The notes: generated by a model not told the origin, from the sequence alone. Positions 40,251 through 49,759 are shown, counted from the stretch's first letter. The stretch is 64,000 nt of DNA from JACDAV01 sp964626755 (GCA_964626755.1 CAZVGO010000039.1:1-64000), one strand, 5' to 3'. Numbers and translations: made by a program.

Positions 40251-41549
40251 TCAGGCCGCGCGCTGGCTCCGTGGCACGCCGGCAGCCGCGTACACCGCCC
40301 TCGTCTCGCGCGCCACGTCGAGCCACGTCCGGCGGTCCGTCCCGGAGCGCTCGCGGGCCACGGCGGCGAGACCGCCATGGACCCGGTCGTCGGCCCAGAT
40401 CGTCGCGAGGGCGACCCCGAGCCGGCCCGCGTCGCGCGGCTCGACGAGGATCCCGGCGGGGCCGACCAGCTCCGGGAGCACCCCGACCGCGGACGCGACC
40501 ACCGGCGTTCCCGCGGCGAGCGCCTCGATGACGGGCAGGCCCGCCGCCTCGGACACGACCGGCATGAGCGCCGCCCGCGCGCCGGCGACGAGCGTCGCGA
40601 GGCGCGCCGGCTCGAGAGCCGGTGCGTACGCCAGCGTCTCCCCTACGCCCTCCCGTGCCGCGGCCCGGGCCAGGGCGGCCCGGTCGTCGGGCGGCGCGCC
40701 AACGAGCAGCACCCGCGGCGGCCAGGGGACGGCCGCGGGCAGCACGGCCGGGCGGCCGGCGGCTGCCAGATCGGCGAGCGCCCGGAGCAGGGTCGCAAGG
40801 TCGTGCCGGGCGTCGTACCGGCCGGAGTAGACGAAGTACCGCTCCGGGAGGCCGAGCCGCTCGCGCTCCGCTCGATGATCCGCGCCGATGCCGTCAGATC
40901 CGTCCGACCGGCGGCCGGGCGAACCATCGGCGGACGCACCTCCGTTCCGTGCCGCCGCCCGGAACTCCTCGCGCGCGGCGAGTGGCACGACGTGGATCCG
41001 GTCTCGGCGGATCCGGAGAAGGCGCCGCGCCGCGCGCGCGACTGCGTCACTGCCGACGATGATCGCCGCGGCCTCTCGCAGGAGCTGGGCGCGCAGCCGC
41101 TGCCCGAACCGGACCGTCGCGCCGCGCTGGAACGCGTGCGGCAGCTCCCACGCTGCGAGATCGAGCAGGGTGACGACCGTGGGGATGCGCGAGAAGAGCG
41201 GCACCGCGCCGCCGACCGCGTGGTACACCGCACCCGCCGCGCCCTGCCGTTCCGCGCGCCACGCCGCGCCCAGCGACGCGCCGCCGAGGAGGAACGGGTC
41301 GACGGTCAGCGCCCCGGATCGGAGAAGCCGCGTCGGTGGCAGCATCCGCCGGCCGACGACCGTCAGGTTGCTGAACCTGTCAGTCGGGTCGTCGAGGTCC
41401 GACTGGAGAAGGAACGCGAACGATTCGCCCGCGAGCGGATCCGCGTCGTAGGCCGCGAGCAGGGCGTCGAGGTAGGCCGCAGTCACCGGCGCTCGCTCGG
41501 GCGCCTGGAGCGGTCGTGCGTCGAGGACGACCCGGACGCCGGGGGTCAC
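40251..41549 (-). CDS. Glycosyltransferase family 4 (mannosyltransferase-like)
   Basis: A 432-aa GT-B enzyme beginning VRVVLDARPLQAPERAPVTAAYLDALL, a pattern typical of GT4 mannosyltransferases. Middle: VYHAVGGAVPLFSRIPTVVTLLDLAAWELP and AIIVGSDAVARAARRLL. Donor half: YFVYSGRYDARHDLATLLRAL and LMPVVSEAAGLPVIEALAAGTPVVASAVGVLPE, with the EX7E-type spacing. GTG 41549 overlaps the stop of the GT2 gene as GTGA, so it is translated with it. Confidence 0.88.
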   Translation of the reverse strand: MTPGVRVVLDARPLQAPERAPVTAAYLDALLAAYDADPLAGESFAFLLQSDLDDPTDRFSNLTVVGRRMLPPTRLLRSGALTVDPFLLGGASLGAAWRAERQGAAGAVYHAVGGAVPLFSRIPTVVTLLDLAAWELPHAFQRGATVRFGQRLRAQLLREAAAIIVGSDAVARAARRLLRIRRDRIHVVPLAAREEFRAAARNGGASADGSPGRRSDGSDGIGADHRAERERLGLPERYFVYSGRYDARHDLATLLRALADLAAAGRPAVLPAAVPWPPRVLLVGAPPDDRAALARAAAREGVGETLAYAPALEPARLATLVAGARAALMPVVSEAAGLPVIEALAAGTPVVASAVGVLPELVGPAGILVEPRDAGRLGVALATIWADDRVHGGLAAVARERSGTDRRTWLDVARETRAVYAAAGVPRSQRAA

Positions 41550-42340
41550 GGATCCCGTCGCGCCGCGCGTCGTCGGGCCCGCGCCCGCAGCTCGTCCCAG
41601 CGCAGCTGGACCACGACGATCAATGCCTCGACGACGATCCGGCGCGACATCTTCGATTGGCCCACCCGCCGGTCCCGGAATGTGATCGGCACCTCGCGAA
41701 CCCGCGCCCCAGCTCGCGACGCCCGGTAGGTCATCTCGATCTGGAAGACGTAGCCACCGGCGTGGACGCCTTCGAACGGGATCGCGGCGAGCGTCGTGGC
41801 CTGCCAGGCCTTGAACCCGCCGGTGAGGTCGTGGGGCTCGAGCCCCAGCACCGTCCGGGCGAAGATCGAGCCGCCCCGCGAGATCAGCCGGCGGCCGAGC
41901 CCCCAGTCGACGACGCCGCCGCCCGCCGTGTAGCGCGAGCCGACGACGAGGTCCGCCTCGCCGCGTGCCACCGGTCCGATAAGCGCCGGCAGCGCGGCCG
42001 GGTCGTGGGACCAGTCGGCGTCCATCTGGACGATCGTCCGAGCTCCGCCGGCAATCGCGACGCGGAAGCCGTCGAGGTACGCCCTGCCGAGCCCCTGCTT
42101 TGCGGACCGGTGGAGGACGCGGACCCGCGGGTCGGCCAATGACAGCTCGTCCGCGAGCCCGCCGGTGCCGTCCGGGGAGGCGTCGTCGACGACGAGCAGC
42201 GTCGCGCTTGGCAGCACATCGAGGATCGCCCGGCTGATCGCCGCCAGGTTGTCGGCCTCGTTGTACGTCGGGAGGATGACCCACGCGCCAGCGCCCGCGG
42301 CGGGCGACGGGGCGTCCGCAGCAGCGTGTTCGGTCGTCAT
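41546..42340 (-). CDS. GT2 polyprenol-phosphate mannose synthase-like transferase
   Basis: A 264-aa DPM1-type GT-A enzyme. Motifs: ILPTYNEADNLAAISRAIL, VVDDASPDGTGGLADEL, QMDADWSHDPAALPALI (the DxD region), and DLTGGFKAWQATTLAAIPFEG, then REVPITFRDRRVGQSKMS. It would make polyprenyl-phosphomannose (or glucose) from the sugar nucleotide, to be used by membrane GT-C enzymes. It has no C-terminal membrane domain. TACACT lies 10 nt before ATG 42340. Confidence 0.92.
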   Translation of the reverse strand: MTTEHAAADAPSPAAGAGAWVILPTYNEADNLAAISRAILDVLPSATLLVVDDASPDGTGGLADELSLADPRVRVLHRSAKQGLGRAYLDGFRVAIAGGARTIVQMDADWSHDPAALPALIGPVARGEADLVVGSRYTAGGGVVDWGLGRRLISRGGSIFARTVLGLEPHDLTGGFKAWQATTLAAIPFEGVHAGGYVFQIEMTYRASRAGARVREVPITFRDRRVGQSKMSRRIVVEALIVVVQLRWDELRARARRRAARRDP

Positions 42341-42350
42341 CGCGGGGCTG

Positions 42351-42356
42351 AGTGTA
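42351..42356 (-). promoter_or_regulatory. TANNNT box (TACACT), 10 nt before the GT2 start
   Basis: Placed like the other boxes in the window; no Shine-Dalgarno site is seen for the ATG. Confidence 0.4.
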
Positions 42357-42414
42357 CGGTGCGGGCCGGCACGGCCGGCCGGGCTCCGCCGGGCGGCGCC
42401 GGGCACGGCCGCCG

Positions 42415-44820
42415 CTACTGGACCGTGATCGTCAGCGATTGCGTGTTCGTCCGGCCGGCGGCGTCGCGGGCGGTGATCCCGATCGTCGCCGGGCCGGTCG
42501 CACCCGTGACCACGGCGAACCTGACGATGTATCGTCCACCGCCCAGCGAGGTGGCAGTCCGCGTGACGGCGGCCCTGCCGGCCTGCCGGAACGTGACCCG
42601 CGGCGCGGCGCGGAGCGGCTCGGCGGAGCGGAGCCTCAGCGTCAGGGTCTGGCCGCCGGCCGGGCTCGCGGGCGATGCCACGACCGAGAACGCGTCGACC
42701 AGGATGAGCTTCGTCAGCGTCGTGGTCCCGACCCACGACTTTGCCGTGAGCACCGCGCGGTACCAGCCGCGGGGCACGCGGGCGCCTCGACCGTCGAGGC
42801 CGCTCCATGTGTAGCCCCAGGACCCTGCGGCGAGCGTCCGGCCGACCCAGGCCGTCTTCACGTACCCACCGGCTTGGGTATAGATCCGGAGCGTGGTGGC
42901 TGCGGTCCGACCGAGCCTGAACGAGACCTTCGCCCTCTTCGCGTACGCGTCGGCATCGTGGGGGAAGAAGATCCCCGGGCTCCACGCGAGGTGACCAGCG
43001 GTACGGTCGACGTAGACCGCGACTTCCTGGACCGTCCGGTTGAACGCCCGGTCCGATACGTCGACCGAGAAGTAGTAGAGGCCGTCCGGCACCATCCGCC
43101 CCGTGCGGGCCTTGCCGTTCCACGTTACGGAGCCGGTCGTGCCGATCGCCCAGGTCTTGTAGACGGTGCCGCCCCTGCGGATGCGGGCGTGTCCCTTGAC
43201 GGCCTCGTCGGCGGACCAGGCGAGCGTGACCTTGTCCGCGATCCCGTCGCCGTTCGGTGAGAAGGACCCGACCGAGGCGGTCGCGGTGACCCCGGGAGCC
43301 GTCACGTCGGTGGTCAGGAACGCGTCGGCGAGCACCTCGTTCAGCTCGGTCCGGCTGTCGTCGTAGCCGAGCGCCCAGATCCCGGCGCCGGCCAGGCCCA
43401 TCGAGTTGACGAGGTTGTACTTCAGCCCGAGCGACTGGGCGTCGTCGTAGTAGATCTGGCGCCACGGATTGACGCAGCCGTAGGCCGCCGTGCAATTCTC
43501 GCGGCGATAGACGACGTACGGCCCGTGCTCGCGGCCGTCCCAGCGCCGGCCGTGCGTGGCCGCGTAATCGATCGCGGTCGTGTAGATCACCGTGTTCGAG
43601 GTGCCGTTCTTCGTGCCGGAGATGTTCTTCGCGTTGACGGCGTCGGTCTCCGTCGACCACGCCCGCCCGTAGTACGGGACACCGAGGATGAGCTTCGACG
43701 CAGGCACGCGGGCCGCGAAAGCCGCGACCGTGTCGGCGATGTCGTAGGCCGGGCCCGCGAGCGGGGAGATCGATCCCACCGTCGGGTGGGAGGCGGTCCG
43801 GTAGTCGTAGCCCATGATGAAGATCGCGTCGGCGCCGCCGGGGGCGGTGGCGGCCTCGATCGGGTAGTTGCCGATGTGGCCCGTCGTGTCGAACGTCAGC
43901 TGGTAGCCGGGCGCGAGCGCGTCAAGCTCCGACCGGAAGGTCCGGACAAGGGAAGTGAACTCGTCCGCGTATCCCGACGCGATCGGCTCGAAGTCGAGGT
44001 TGATCCCGTCGATCGCGCGGTTGTGGACCGCGAGGGCGGCCTGGCGGGCGAGGTTCTGGCGAGCGGCCGGGTTGCCGAGGAGCGCTGCCTGCCGCTGGGC
44101 CTGGCTGGTGGTCCAGGCGAACATCGTGATCGTCAGCACGACTCGCGTGTCGTTCGCGTGGGCGTTGTTGATGACGTTCGTCAGCGCGGCGCTCCCAAAG
44201 CCGCCCCAGCCGGTCGTGGGTGTCCCGTCGGCGTTTTTCTTGAGGAGGTTGCCGTTCTGGTCCGAGCCCACGCTGAAGTAGGCGATTGTCGAGAGCACGC
44301 GGTAGTTGAGCGCGTTGGCACTATCCGAGACCTCCCAGTACGGGAGGAAGCCGAAGATCTGCTTGAGCCGCTTCGTGCCGCTGACGGCGGCGATGTCGCC
44401 GGTGCCAGGGGCCGGAGTGATGGCGCGGATTGCCGGGCCACCCGGCTTGAACGAGATCCGATCCTCCGCGTGGGCCATCGCGTCCTCGTAGTGGGCGCTC
44501 GGCTGGAGGCCGGGGTCGGGCTCGGGCAGGACCGGCTCCGTGGCAGGGTCGGCATCGCCAATGGGGCTGAGACCTGGTGCGGCGGAGGGCTCAGGCGACG
44601 GCTCGACGGGCGGCTCGACGGACGGGTCCTCGGCCGGCAAGACCTCGGTGGGCACGGGCGTGGGTTCCGGTACCGGATCGGCGCCGAAGACGGTGGCGGC
44701 CGAGCCGGCCAGGATGGCCTGGGCGAGGAGCGCCACGACCAGGAGGACGGCCGCCTTGCGGAGGCGGGAGGAGGACGTGGCGGGGGAGCGGCGAGCGGAT
44801 CGGGTCACTGACGTCCTCAT
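42415..44820 (-). CDS. Secreted GH18-family glycoside hydrolase with C-terminal Ig-like region
   Basis: An 801-aa secreted protein. Residues 22-47: signal/anchor. Residues ~48-110: Pro/Glu-rich linker. Residues ~150-510: GH18 TIM barrel with FGFLPYWEV, the catalytic DGxxxDxE motif DGINLDFE at 271-278 (acid/base E278), DAIFIMGYDYRTA and LGVPYYGRAW. Residues ~530-801: FlgD-like / Ig-like modules (SFSPNGDGIADKVTLAWS, VPDGLYYFSVDVSD). GH18 proteins cleave chitin or, in spore-type members, peptidoglycan or GlcNAc polymers. ATG 44820 is preferred because the longer frame lacks a signal at its front. Confidence 0.9.
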   Translation of the reverse strand: MRTSVTRSARRSPATSSSRLRKAAVLLVVALLAQAILAGSAATVFGADPVPEPTPVPTEVLPAEDPSVEPPVEPSPEPSAAPGLSPIGDADPATEPVLPEPDPGLQPSAHYEDAMAHAEDRISFKPGGPAIRAITPAPGTGDIAAVSGTKRLKQIFGFLPYWEVSDSANALNYRVLSTIAYFSVGSDQNGNLLKKNADGTPTTGWGGFGSAALTNVINNAHANDTRVVLTITMFAWTTSQAQRQAALLGNPAARQNLARQAALAVHNRAIDGINLDFEPIASGYADEFTSLVRTFRSELDALAPGYQLTFDTTGHIGNYPIEAATAPGGADAIFIMGYDYRTASHPTVGSISPLAGPAYDIADTVAAFAARVPASKLILGVPYYGRAWSTETDAVNAKNISGTKNGTSNTVIYTTAIDYAATHGRRWDGREHGPYVVYRRENCTAAYGCVNPWRQIYYDDAQSLGLKYNLVNSMGLAGAGIWALGYDDSRTELNEVLADAFLTTDVTAPGVTATASVGSFSPNGDGIADKVTLAWSADEAVKGHARIRRGGTVYKTWAIGTTGSVTWNGKARTGRMVPDGLYYFSVDVSDRAFNRTVQEVAVYVDRTAGHLAWSPGIFFPHDADAYAKRAKVSFRLGRTAATTLRIYTQAGGYVKTAWVGRTLAAGSWGYTWSGLDGRGARVPRGWYRAVLTAKSWVGTTTLTKLILVDAFSVVASPASPAGGQTLTLRLRSAEPLRAAPRVTFRQAGRAAVTRTATSLGGGRYIVRFAVVTGATGPATIGITARDAAGRTNTQSLTITVQ

Positions 44821-45019
44821 CGGGGCGGCGACATCGCGGTCGGCGCCGGTGACGGTGGCGGCCGATCGAGCTCCCCTGGGACCACCGAACCGCTCGTCGG
44901 GAAGCGGGCTCACCGTAGCCGCGGGGTGAGCTCCGACCAAGCCTGACGATGGTCCCGATGATGACCGGTACGGTGGCGTCCGGTGCGGTGCCCGCCGCCC
45001 GGCCCAGCTCAGGCCAGGA

Positions 45020-46160
45020 TCAGCGGAAGTAGCCGGTGACGTCGAAGACGGCGTCGGTTCTCGCGGTCGGCGAGGCGACGAAGACGTTGCTCAAGCTACC
45101 GCTCCCACCGAGGGCGACGGCGACGCCGTTCGCCCGGACGTCGACCACCGGGAAGTTGAGGGTCGAGAAGTCGGGCTCCGGGCCGACTGACGGCCCGAGG
45201 GAGAAGTAACCGCCCCGCGTCTGCCCGACGACGGTCAGGTTCCCGGTGACCGCGACCGCGTCGGCCGGGACGCCGCCCCGGCCCGCGACCTCGAACGCCC
45301 GCGGGTCGCCGTGGGTGAAGTCGCCCGCCAGGCCGTTGCCGAACCGTGAGTCGAGCAGCCTGGCCGGGTTGAGGGGCACGAACACCGCGCCCGAGCCGCC
45401 GCTGGCGAAGTAGCCGGTCACGTCGAAGACGAGCTCGACCGAGGCGGGGACCGGCGCGATGAAGACCGCGCTGAGCGTCCCGCCGTCGCCGAGCGGCACG
45501 ACCACGCCGTTCGCCCGGATGTCACCCATCGGGAAGTTCAGGCTGGAGGTGGTCGGCGTCGCCTCCGGGGCAGGGCCCAGGGTGACGAAACCCCCGTTGG
45601 TTTGATCGACAACGGTGAGGTTCCCTGCGACCGCGACCGCTCCCGCTGGGACACCGCCCGCGCCTGCCACGGCGAAGGTCCGTGAAGCGCCCGACTGAAG
45701 GGCACCGGCCAGGCCGAGGCCGTCCCGCGTGTCGACCAGTCGGGTGGGGTTAAGGGCGGTGAAGCGCGCGCCCGCTGTGCCCTCCCGGAAATAGCCCGTG
45801 ACGTCGAACACGACATGGGTTCGCGCACCGCTCGCTCCCATGAACACGGCGCTCAGTCCGCCGGCGGCCGAGAGGCGCACGGTGACGTTGTTCGCGCGGA
45901 TGTCGCCCAGCGGGAAGTTGAGCGAGGAGGTCCCAGGGGTGCTGTCAGGGATCGGTCCGAGCGAGAGGTAGCCGCTGCTCGTCTGCTTGACGACCGTCAG
46001 GTTGCCGGTCACCGCGGTCGCGTCGTCAGGGACACCACCCCGGCCCGCGACGTCGAACGTGCGCGGGGAGCGCGAAGTGAACCTGCCCGAGAGGCCATTC
46101 GCCTCGCGCGTGTCGAGGAGCCGGACCGGGGTGACGGGGGTGTAGGTCGAGTCGGCCGCA
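45020..46160 (-). repeat. Three tandem ~370-bp coding repeats
   Basis: Three successive copies encode the module that runs from a (L/V)xPxRL(L/V)D(T/S)R start to FDVTGYF. Copy order in the protein: about 45790-46150, 45400-45770 and 45020-45390. They are similar but clearly diverged in DNA, so the duplication is old. Confidence 0.8.
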
Positions 46161-46987
46161 GGCGGCGGGGGCGGCACGGGGGAGCCGAGGACCTGGGTGG
46201 TCGTGATCGACATCGTCCCGCTGGCAGCCCGGTAGTACTCGCTTGTCGGGTTCTTCGGATCCTGGGACACCGTCTTGCCGGGGGACCGGACCGAGGCGAA
46301 CGTGAACGTGTTGCCGTTCGCGTTAGGCGCAGAGCGCCACATCGAGTCGAGCGTCTGGTCGGTGGTGAACAGCGTCCTGAGGTAGTACTCCGGCCCGGAG
46401 TGGCCGTCGGCGATGACAGCGCTGGCCCCGGCCGCGAGGAAGGCCGAGGCGTAGTTGTCGGCCCGCTGCTTGGCAACGGACAGGCTCGGCTCGGCGTGCC
46501 CGGGCTCCGAGTTGCCGGCGGCGTAGCACAGGTGGTGAAGGAGGATGAGCGCGTTCGGGGCGAACTCGAGCGTGCGGATCGACGGCTCGCCGTAGTACTT
46601 GTTGTTGTGGTCGCCGTTGCCGGCGGTGGCGTTGAGCCCGAAGCCGTCCTTCGTCGTGAAGTTCGGATCGTACGTGTACGGGCTCGGCCAGCCGTTCCCG
46701 TGGCCCATGTAGATGACGACCCTGGCACCCTTGACGGCGGCCTTCACGGCCGCCCATGTCGCGTACGGGCTGAAGACCTTCACGACGTTCGTCGAGTGCT
46801 GGATCGCCTCCTGGTACGCGGCCTCGCCGCGCTGGCGGTAGCTGCTCGTCTGGCCGTGGACGGCGCCGACGATGATCACGACCTTGGCGTCGCTGGCCGC
46901 CCGCGCCGCGGGGACGTGGCTGCCGGGCGTGAACGAGCCGAGGGCGGCGGCGAGGGCGACGACGATCGCCAGGCCGGTCTTGCGCAA
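45020..46987 (-). CDS. Secreted caspase-fold-like protein with three C-terminal repeats
   Basis: A 655-aa secreted protein with a Sec signal (cleavage near residue 30). Residues ~35-270 look like a clan CD (caspase/gingipain) fold: VVIIVGAVHG strand, a histidine in VIYMGHGNGW (H96) and a cysteine in LILLHHLCYAAGNS (C154) after a strand, as in the His-Cys dyad. Activity is not proven; it may be inactive. After a Pro-rich linker there are three ~120-residue repeats, each containing RLLDTR or RLVDTR or RLLDSR, VAG(R/A)GGVP, GNLTVV, SSLNFP-like and DVTGYF. Start is TTG 46987 with GGGAG 6 nt upstream. Monocistronic between the GH18 gene and the rfb operon. Confidence 0.8.
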   Translation of the reverse strand: MRKTGLAIVVALAAALGSFTPGSHVPAARAASDAKVVIIVGAVHGQTSSYRQRGEAAYQEAIQHSTNVVKVFSPYATWAAVKAAVKGARVVIYMGHGNGWPSPYTYDPNFTTKDGFGLNATAGNGDHNNKYYGEPSIRTLEFAPNALILLHHLCYAAGNSEPGHAEPSLSVAKQRADNYASAFLAAGASAVIADGHSGPEYYLRTLFTTDQTLDSMWRSAPNANGNTFTFASVRSPGKTVSQDPKNPTSEYYRAASGTMSITTTQVLGSPVPPPPPAADSTYTPVTPVRLLDTREANGLSGRFTSRSPRTFDVAGRGGVPDDATAVTGNLTVVKQTSSGYLSLGPIPDSTPGTSSLNFPLGDIRANNVTVRLSAAGGLSAVFMGASGARTHVVFDVTGYFREGTAGARFTALNPTRLVDTRDGLGLAGALQSGASRTFAVAGAGGVPAGAVAVAGNLTVVDQTNGGFVTLGPAPEATPTTSSLNFPMGDIRANGVVVPLGDGGTLSAVFIAPVPASVELVFDVTGYFASGGSGAVFVPLNPARLLDSRFGNGLAGDFTHGDPRAFEVAGRGGVPADAVAVTGNLTVVGQTRGGYFSLGPSVGPEPDFSTLNFPVVDVRANGVAVALGGSGSLSNVFVASPTARTDAVFDVTGYFR

Positions 46988-47179
46988 TGTGAGCTCCCGA
47001 TGTGACGGCACCGGCCCGATGAGCAGGCCGGCAGAGGGCTGGATGAGTGCTTCACCAGCCTCGGGGAAGGGGCCCGGCGGCGCCATCCCGGGATGGTCCC
47101 GCGAGCGCTAGGCCCATCGTCGATCCGGGGGTACGGAGCGTGCCGTAGCGGTGCGGTCGGGGGCAGTGACGACCGGCGG

Positions 47180-47200
47180 CGGTGGTGCTTCGGGCCACCG
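47180..47200 (-). terminator. Hairpin past the rhamnose operon
   Basis: A 6-bp stem (47180-47185 with 47195-47200) and 9-nt loop begin 15 nt after the rfbC stop. No T run follows, so termination is only suggested by position. Confidence 0.3.
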
Positions 47201-47215
47201 GTGATCCGTCCTGGG

Positions 47216-47791
47216 CTACTGCCTGAGCCGCTCCACGAGCTCGGCGAGCGGCGGGTTGGTCCGGTCCCGGTCCGACACGATCGGCCGGCCGTCCGGGGTG
47301 CCCGGGACCTGCGGCCACGGCATGGCGACGGCCGGGTCATCCCAGGCGAACCCGAGCTCGTCGCTGCCGTCAAACTCGTTCGTCACGAGGTAGTAGAGCT
47401 CGAGGGGCTCGAGGGCGAGGAAGCCGTGGGCGACGCCGGCCGGGATGACGACCCACTCGTCGGCGACCAGCTCGCGGGTCTCGACGACCGCCGGGCCGAG
47501 GCGGTCCAGCACCGGTCGGACGTCGACGAGCGCGACGAATGCCCGGCCCGCCGCGACGACCCAGTAGTCGAGCTGGCGGCGGTGGTAGTGGAGGCCGCGC
47601 AGGACCCCTGCGGCGGACGTCGACAGGTTGGCCTGGACGAAGCGGGGCTCCGAGCCGGGCGGCGCGCCTGTGGCGGCCGGGCCGAGGGCGCCGAACGTGC
47701 TCGCCCGCCAGAGCTCCCGGAACGACCCGCGGGCGTCGCCGCGACGCTGGACGGCGCCATACCGGACTCCGGGCAACCGGGATTCGCTCAT
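47216..47791 (-). CDS. rfbC: dTDP-4-dehydrorhamnose 3,5-epimerase family protein
   Basis: Third step of dTDP-L-rhamnose synthesis (double epimerisation at C3 and C5). A 191-aa cupin-fold protein with RGSFRELWRAS, VQANLSTSAAGVLRGLHYH (the catalytic-histidine region), YWVVAAGRAFVALVDVR and IPAGVAHGFLALEPLELYYLVTN. The substrate-contact QPxQ-type segment is altered, so a related epimerase or dTDP-sugar isomerase is possible, but the operon supports RfbC. ATG 47791 overlaps the rfbD stop as ATGA. Confidence 0.9.
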   Translation of the reverse strand: MSESRLPGVRYGAVQRRGDARGSFRELWRASTFGALGPAATGAPPGSEPRFVQANLSTSAAGVLRGLHYHRRQLDYWVVAAGRAFVALVDVRPVLDRLGPAVVETRELVADEWVVIPAGVAHGFLALEPLELYYLVTNEFDGSDELGFAWDDPAVAMPWPQVPGTPDGRPIVSDRDRTNPPLAELVERLRQ

Positions 47792-48693
47792 CGGGCCGCG
47801 GCCGTGCGCTGGCGGAGAAGCGTCGGCAGGTAGTCGGCGAGGGCCTCCTGCCACGGACGGAGCGGCTCGCCGGAGGGCGGCAGGGTCGGCTCGAGGACCG
47901 CCCAGGCCGGCGGCGTCGAGGCACGCGGCCTGGCCGAGGCCGGCACCTCGTCGATCGCCACGTCCACGCGGGCCTGCCGGAACAGCTCGCGCGCCCACGA
48001 GGCACGGGAGGCCATGCCGGCGTTGACCAGGTGATGGACGCCGGACACGTCGCCCGCTCCGAGAAGGTCGACGATCGCGTCGGCGAGGTCGAGAGCGTAC
48101 GTCGGACTGCCGTACTCGTCGCCGACCACCCTGAGCGGCTCGCCCGCGCCCCGGGCCCGGTCCGCCGCGGCGAGGATCTTCGTCGGGAAGTCGTTGCCCG
48201 GCGGCCCGTACAGCCAGGCCGTTCGGACGATCCCTAGCCGGGCCGTCCGGCCGCGATAGGCGGCGGTCGCAGCGATTTCCCCGGCGAGCTTCGAAGAGCC
48301 GTACGGGTTGATCGGGCTCGTCCGATCAACGGGCGTGTATCCGCGACCGTCGATCCGATATCCGTCGAACACCTCGTTCGTGCTGACCTGGACGAGGTCG
48401 ACGTCACGCGCCGCGGCCGCCTCTGCCAGAACGTGCACCGCGTCGGAGTTCCGGGCCTGCGCCAGCTTCGGGTCCCGGGCGCAGCCGTCGACGTCGGTCC
48501 AGGCGGCCGCGTTGACGACGGCCTCGGGCCGGTCGCGGTCGAGAAGGTCGTGGATCGCATTCGGAGCATCGAGGTCGAAGTCCGACCGTGTCCAGGCGAT
48601 CGGCCCGCCGAGGCCGGTAAACGGCGCGTCGGCGAGGGCGGTCACGAGCGCCCGGCCCAGCCGGCCGCCGGCGCCGGTCACCGCGACCCGCAT
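47788..48693 (-). CDS. rfbD: dTDP-4-dehydrorhamnose reductase
   Basis: Last step of dTDP-L-rhamnose synthesis, reduction at C4. A 301-aa extended SDR: VTGAGGRLGRALV nucleotide-binding motif, NAAAWTDVDGCARDP, STNEVFDG, catalytic PYGSSKLAGE (YxxxK) and RTAWLYGPPGNDFPTKIL. It starts 1 nt after the rfbB stop (TGAGATG) and overlaps rfbC downstream, so the order rfbA-B-D-C is one operon. Confidence 0.96.
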   Translation of the reverse strand: MRVAVTGAGGRLGRALVTALADAPFTGLGGPIAWTRSDFDLDAPNAIHDLLDRDRPEAVVNAAAWTDVDGCARDPKLAQARNSDAVHVLAEAAAARDVDLVQVSTNEVFDGYRIDGRGYTPVDRTSPINPYGSSKLAGEIAATAAYRGRTARLGIVRTAWLYGPPGNDFPTKILAAADRARGAGEPLRVVGDEYGSPTYALDLADAIVDLLGAGDVSGVHHLVNAGMASRASWARELFRQARVDVAIDEVPASARPRASTPPAWAVLEPTLPPSGEPLRPWQEALADYLPTLLRQRTAAAR

Positions 48694-48694
48694 C

Positions 48695-49759
48695 TCAGAC
48701 CGCCTCGGTCGAGCCTGCCAGGCGCGCGCCGTACTGGCGGTTGTAGTACGTGTCCCAGTCGCCGGACTTCACGGCCCGCCACCACGCCTCGTTCGCCCGG
48801 AACCAGTCCACCGTGGCCGCCAGGCCCTCGTCGAACGGAACGCGATTCTTCCAGCCGAGTGCCCGCATCCTGGATCCGTCCATGGCGTAGCGGCGGTCGT
48901 GCCCCGGCCGGTCCTCGACACGCCGGACGAGCGACCACGGCTTGCCGAGACGCTCGAGGAGCAGCCGCACGACATCCGCATTCGGGAGCTCCAGTTCGCC
49001 CGGGACGTTGTACGTCTCCCCGGCCCCGCCGTTGCGCAGGACGTGCTCGATGGCGGCGGCATGGTCGGACACGTGGAGCCAGTCGCGGCGCTGCTGGCCA
49101 TCGCCGTAGAGCGGCAGCGGCTGGTCGTCGATCGCGTTCGTCACGAACAGGGGAATGAGCTTCTCCGGGTGCTGGTACGGCCCGTACGTGTTCGACCCGC
49201 GGGTGACGACGACGTCCGTCCCGTACGTCACGAACCAGCTCCGGGCAAGCTGCTCGCCGGCCGCCTTCGCCGCCGCGTACGGCGATCGAGGCGAGAGCGC
49301 GTCGCCTTCGCGCGACTTGCCCTTCTCGACCGAGCCGTAGACCTCGTCGGTCGATACCTGGAGGAACCGGATCGGTCGGTCCTGGGACCTGATCGCCTCG
49401 AGGAGCACGTGGACCCCGATCACGCCCGTCACCAGGAACGCCTCCGGGTCGAGGATCGAGCGGTCGACGTGCGACTCGGCCGCGAAGTTGACGACCGCGT
49501 CCACGTCGGCGACGAGCGGGCCAACCGTGGCCGCGTCCGCGATGTCGCCGCGGACGAACCGGAGGCGTGCCGCCTGCTCCGCGTCGGCCCGGACAGGGGC
49601 GAGATTCGCCTCGTTGCCGGCGTACGTGAGCTTGTCGAGGACCGTGATCCGCGTCCCGTCGCGCCGGGCGAGGAGGTCGCGGACGAAGCACGAGCCGATG
49701 AACCCTGCGCCGCCGGTCACGAGCAGGCGGCCGAACGTCCGGCTCTCCGGTCGGGTCAC
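48695..49759 (-). CDS. rfbB: dTDP-glucose 4,6-dehydratase
   Basis: Second step of dTDP-L-rhamnose synthesis. A 354-aa extended SDR: VTGGAGFIGSCFVRDLL, LDKLTYAGNEANL, NFAAESHVDRSI, STDEVYGSV, catalytic PYAAAKAAGEQLARSW, RGSNTYGPYQHPEKLIP and YGDGQQRRDWLHVSDH. Every family block is intact. The GTG start overlaps the rfbA stop as GTGA. Confidence 0.97.
   Translation of the reverse strand: MTRPESRTFGRLLVTGGAGFIGSCFVRDLLARRDGTRITVLDKLTYAGNEANLAPVRADAEQAARLRFVRGDIADAATVGPLVADVDAVVNFAAESHVDRSILDPEAFLVTGVIGVHVLLEAIRSQDRPIRFLQVSTDEVYGSVEKGKSREGDALSPRSPYAAAKAAGEQLARSWFVTYGTDVVVTRGSNTYGPYQHPEKLIPLFVTNAIDDQPLPLYGDGQQRRDWLHVSDHAAAIEHVLRNGGAGETYNVPGELELPNADVVRLLLERLGKPWSLVRRVEDRPGHDRRYAMDGSRMRALGWKNRVPFDEGLAATVDWFRANEAWWRAVKSGDWDTYYNRQYGARLAGSTEAV

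Noticed and set aside
42415..44820. GH18 protein as a secure chitinase
   Set aside because: The DGxxxDxE motif supports the fold and catalytic acid, but spore-type peptidoglycan hydrolases share it, so a specific substrate is not claimed.
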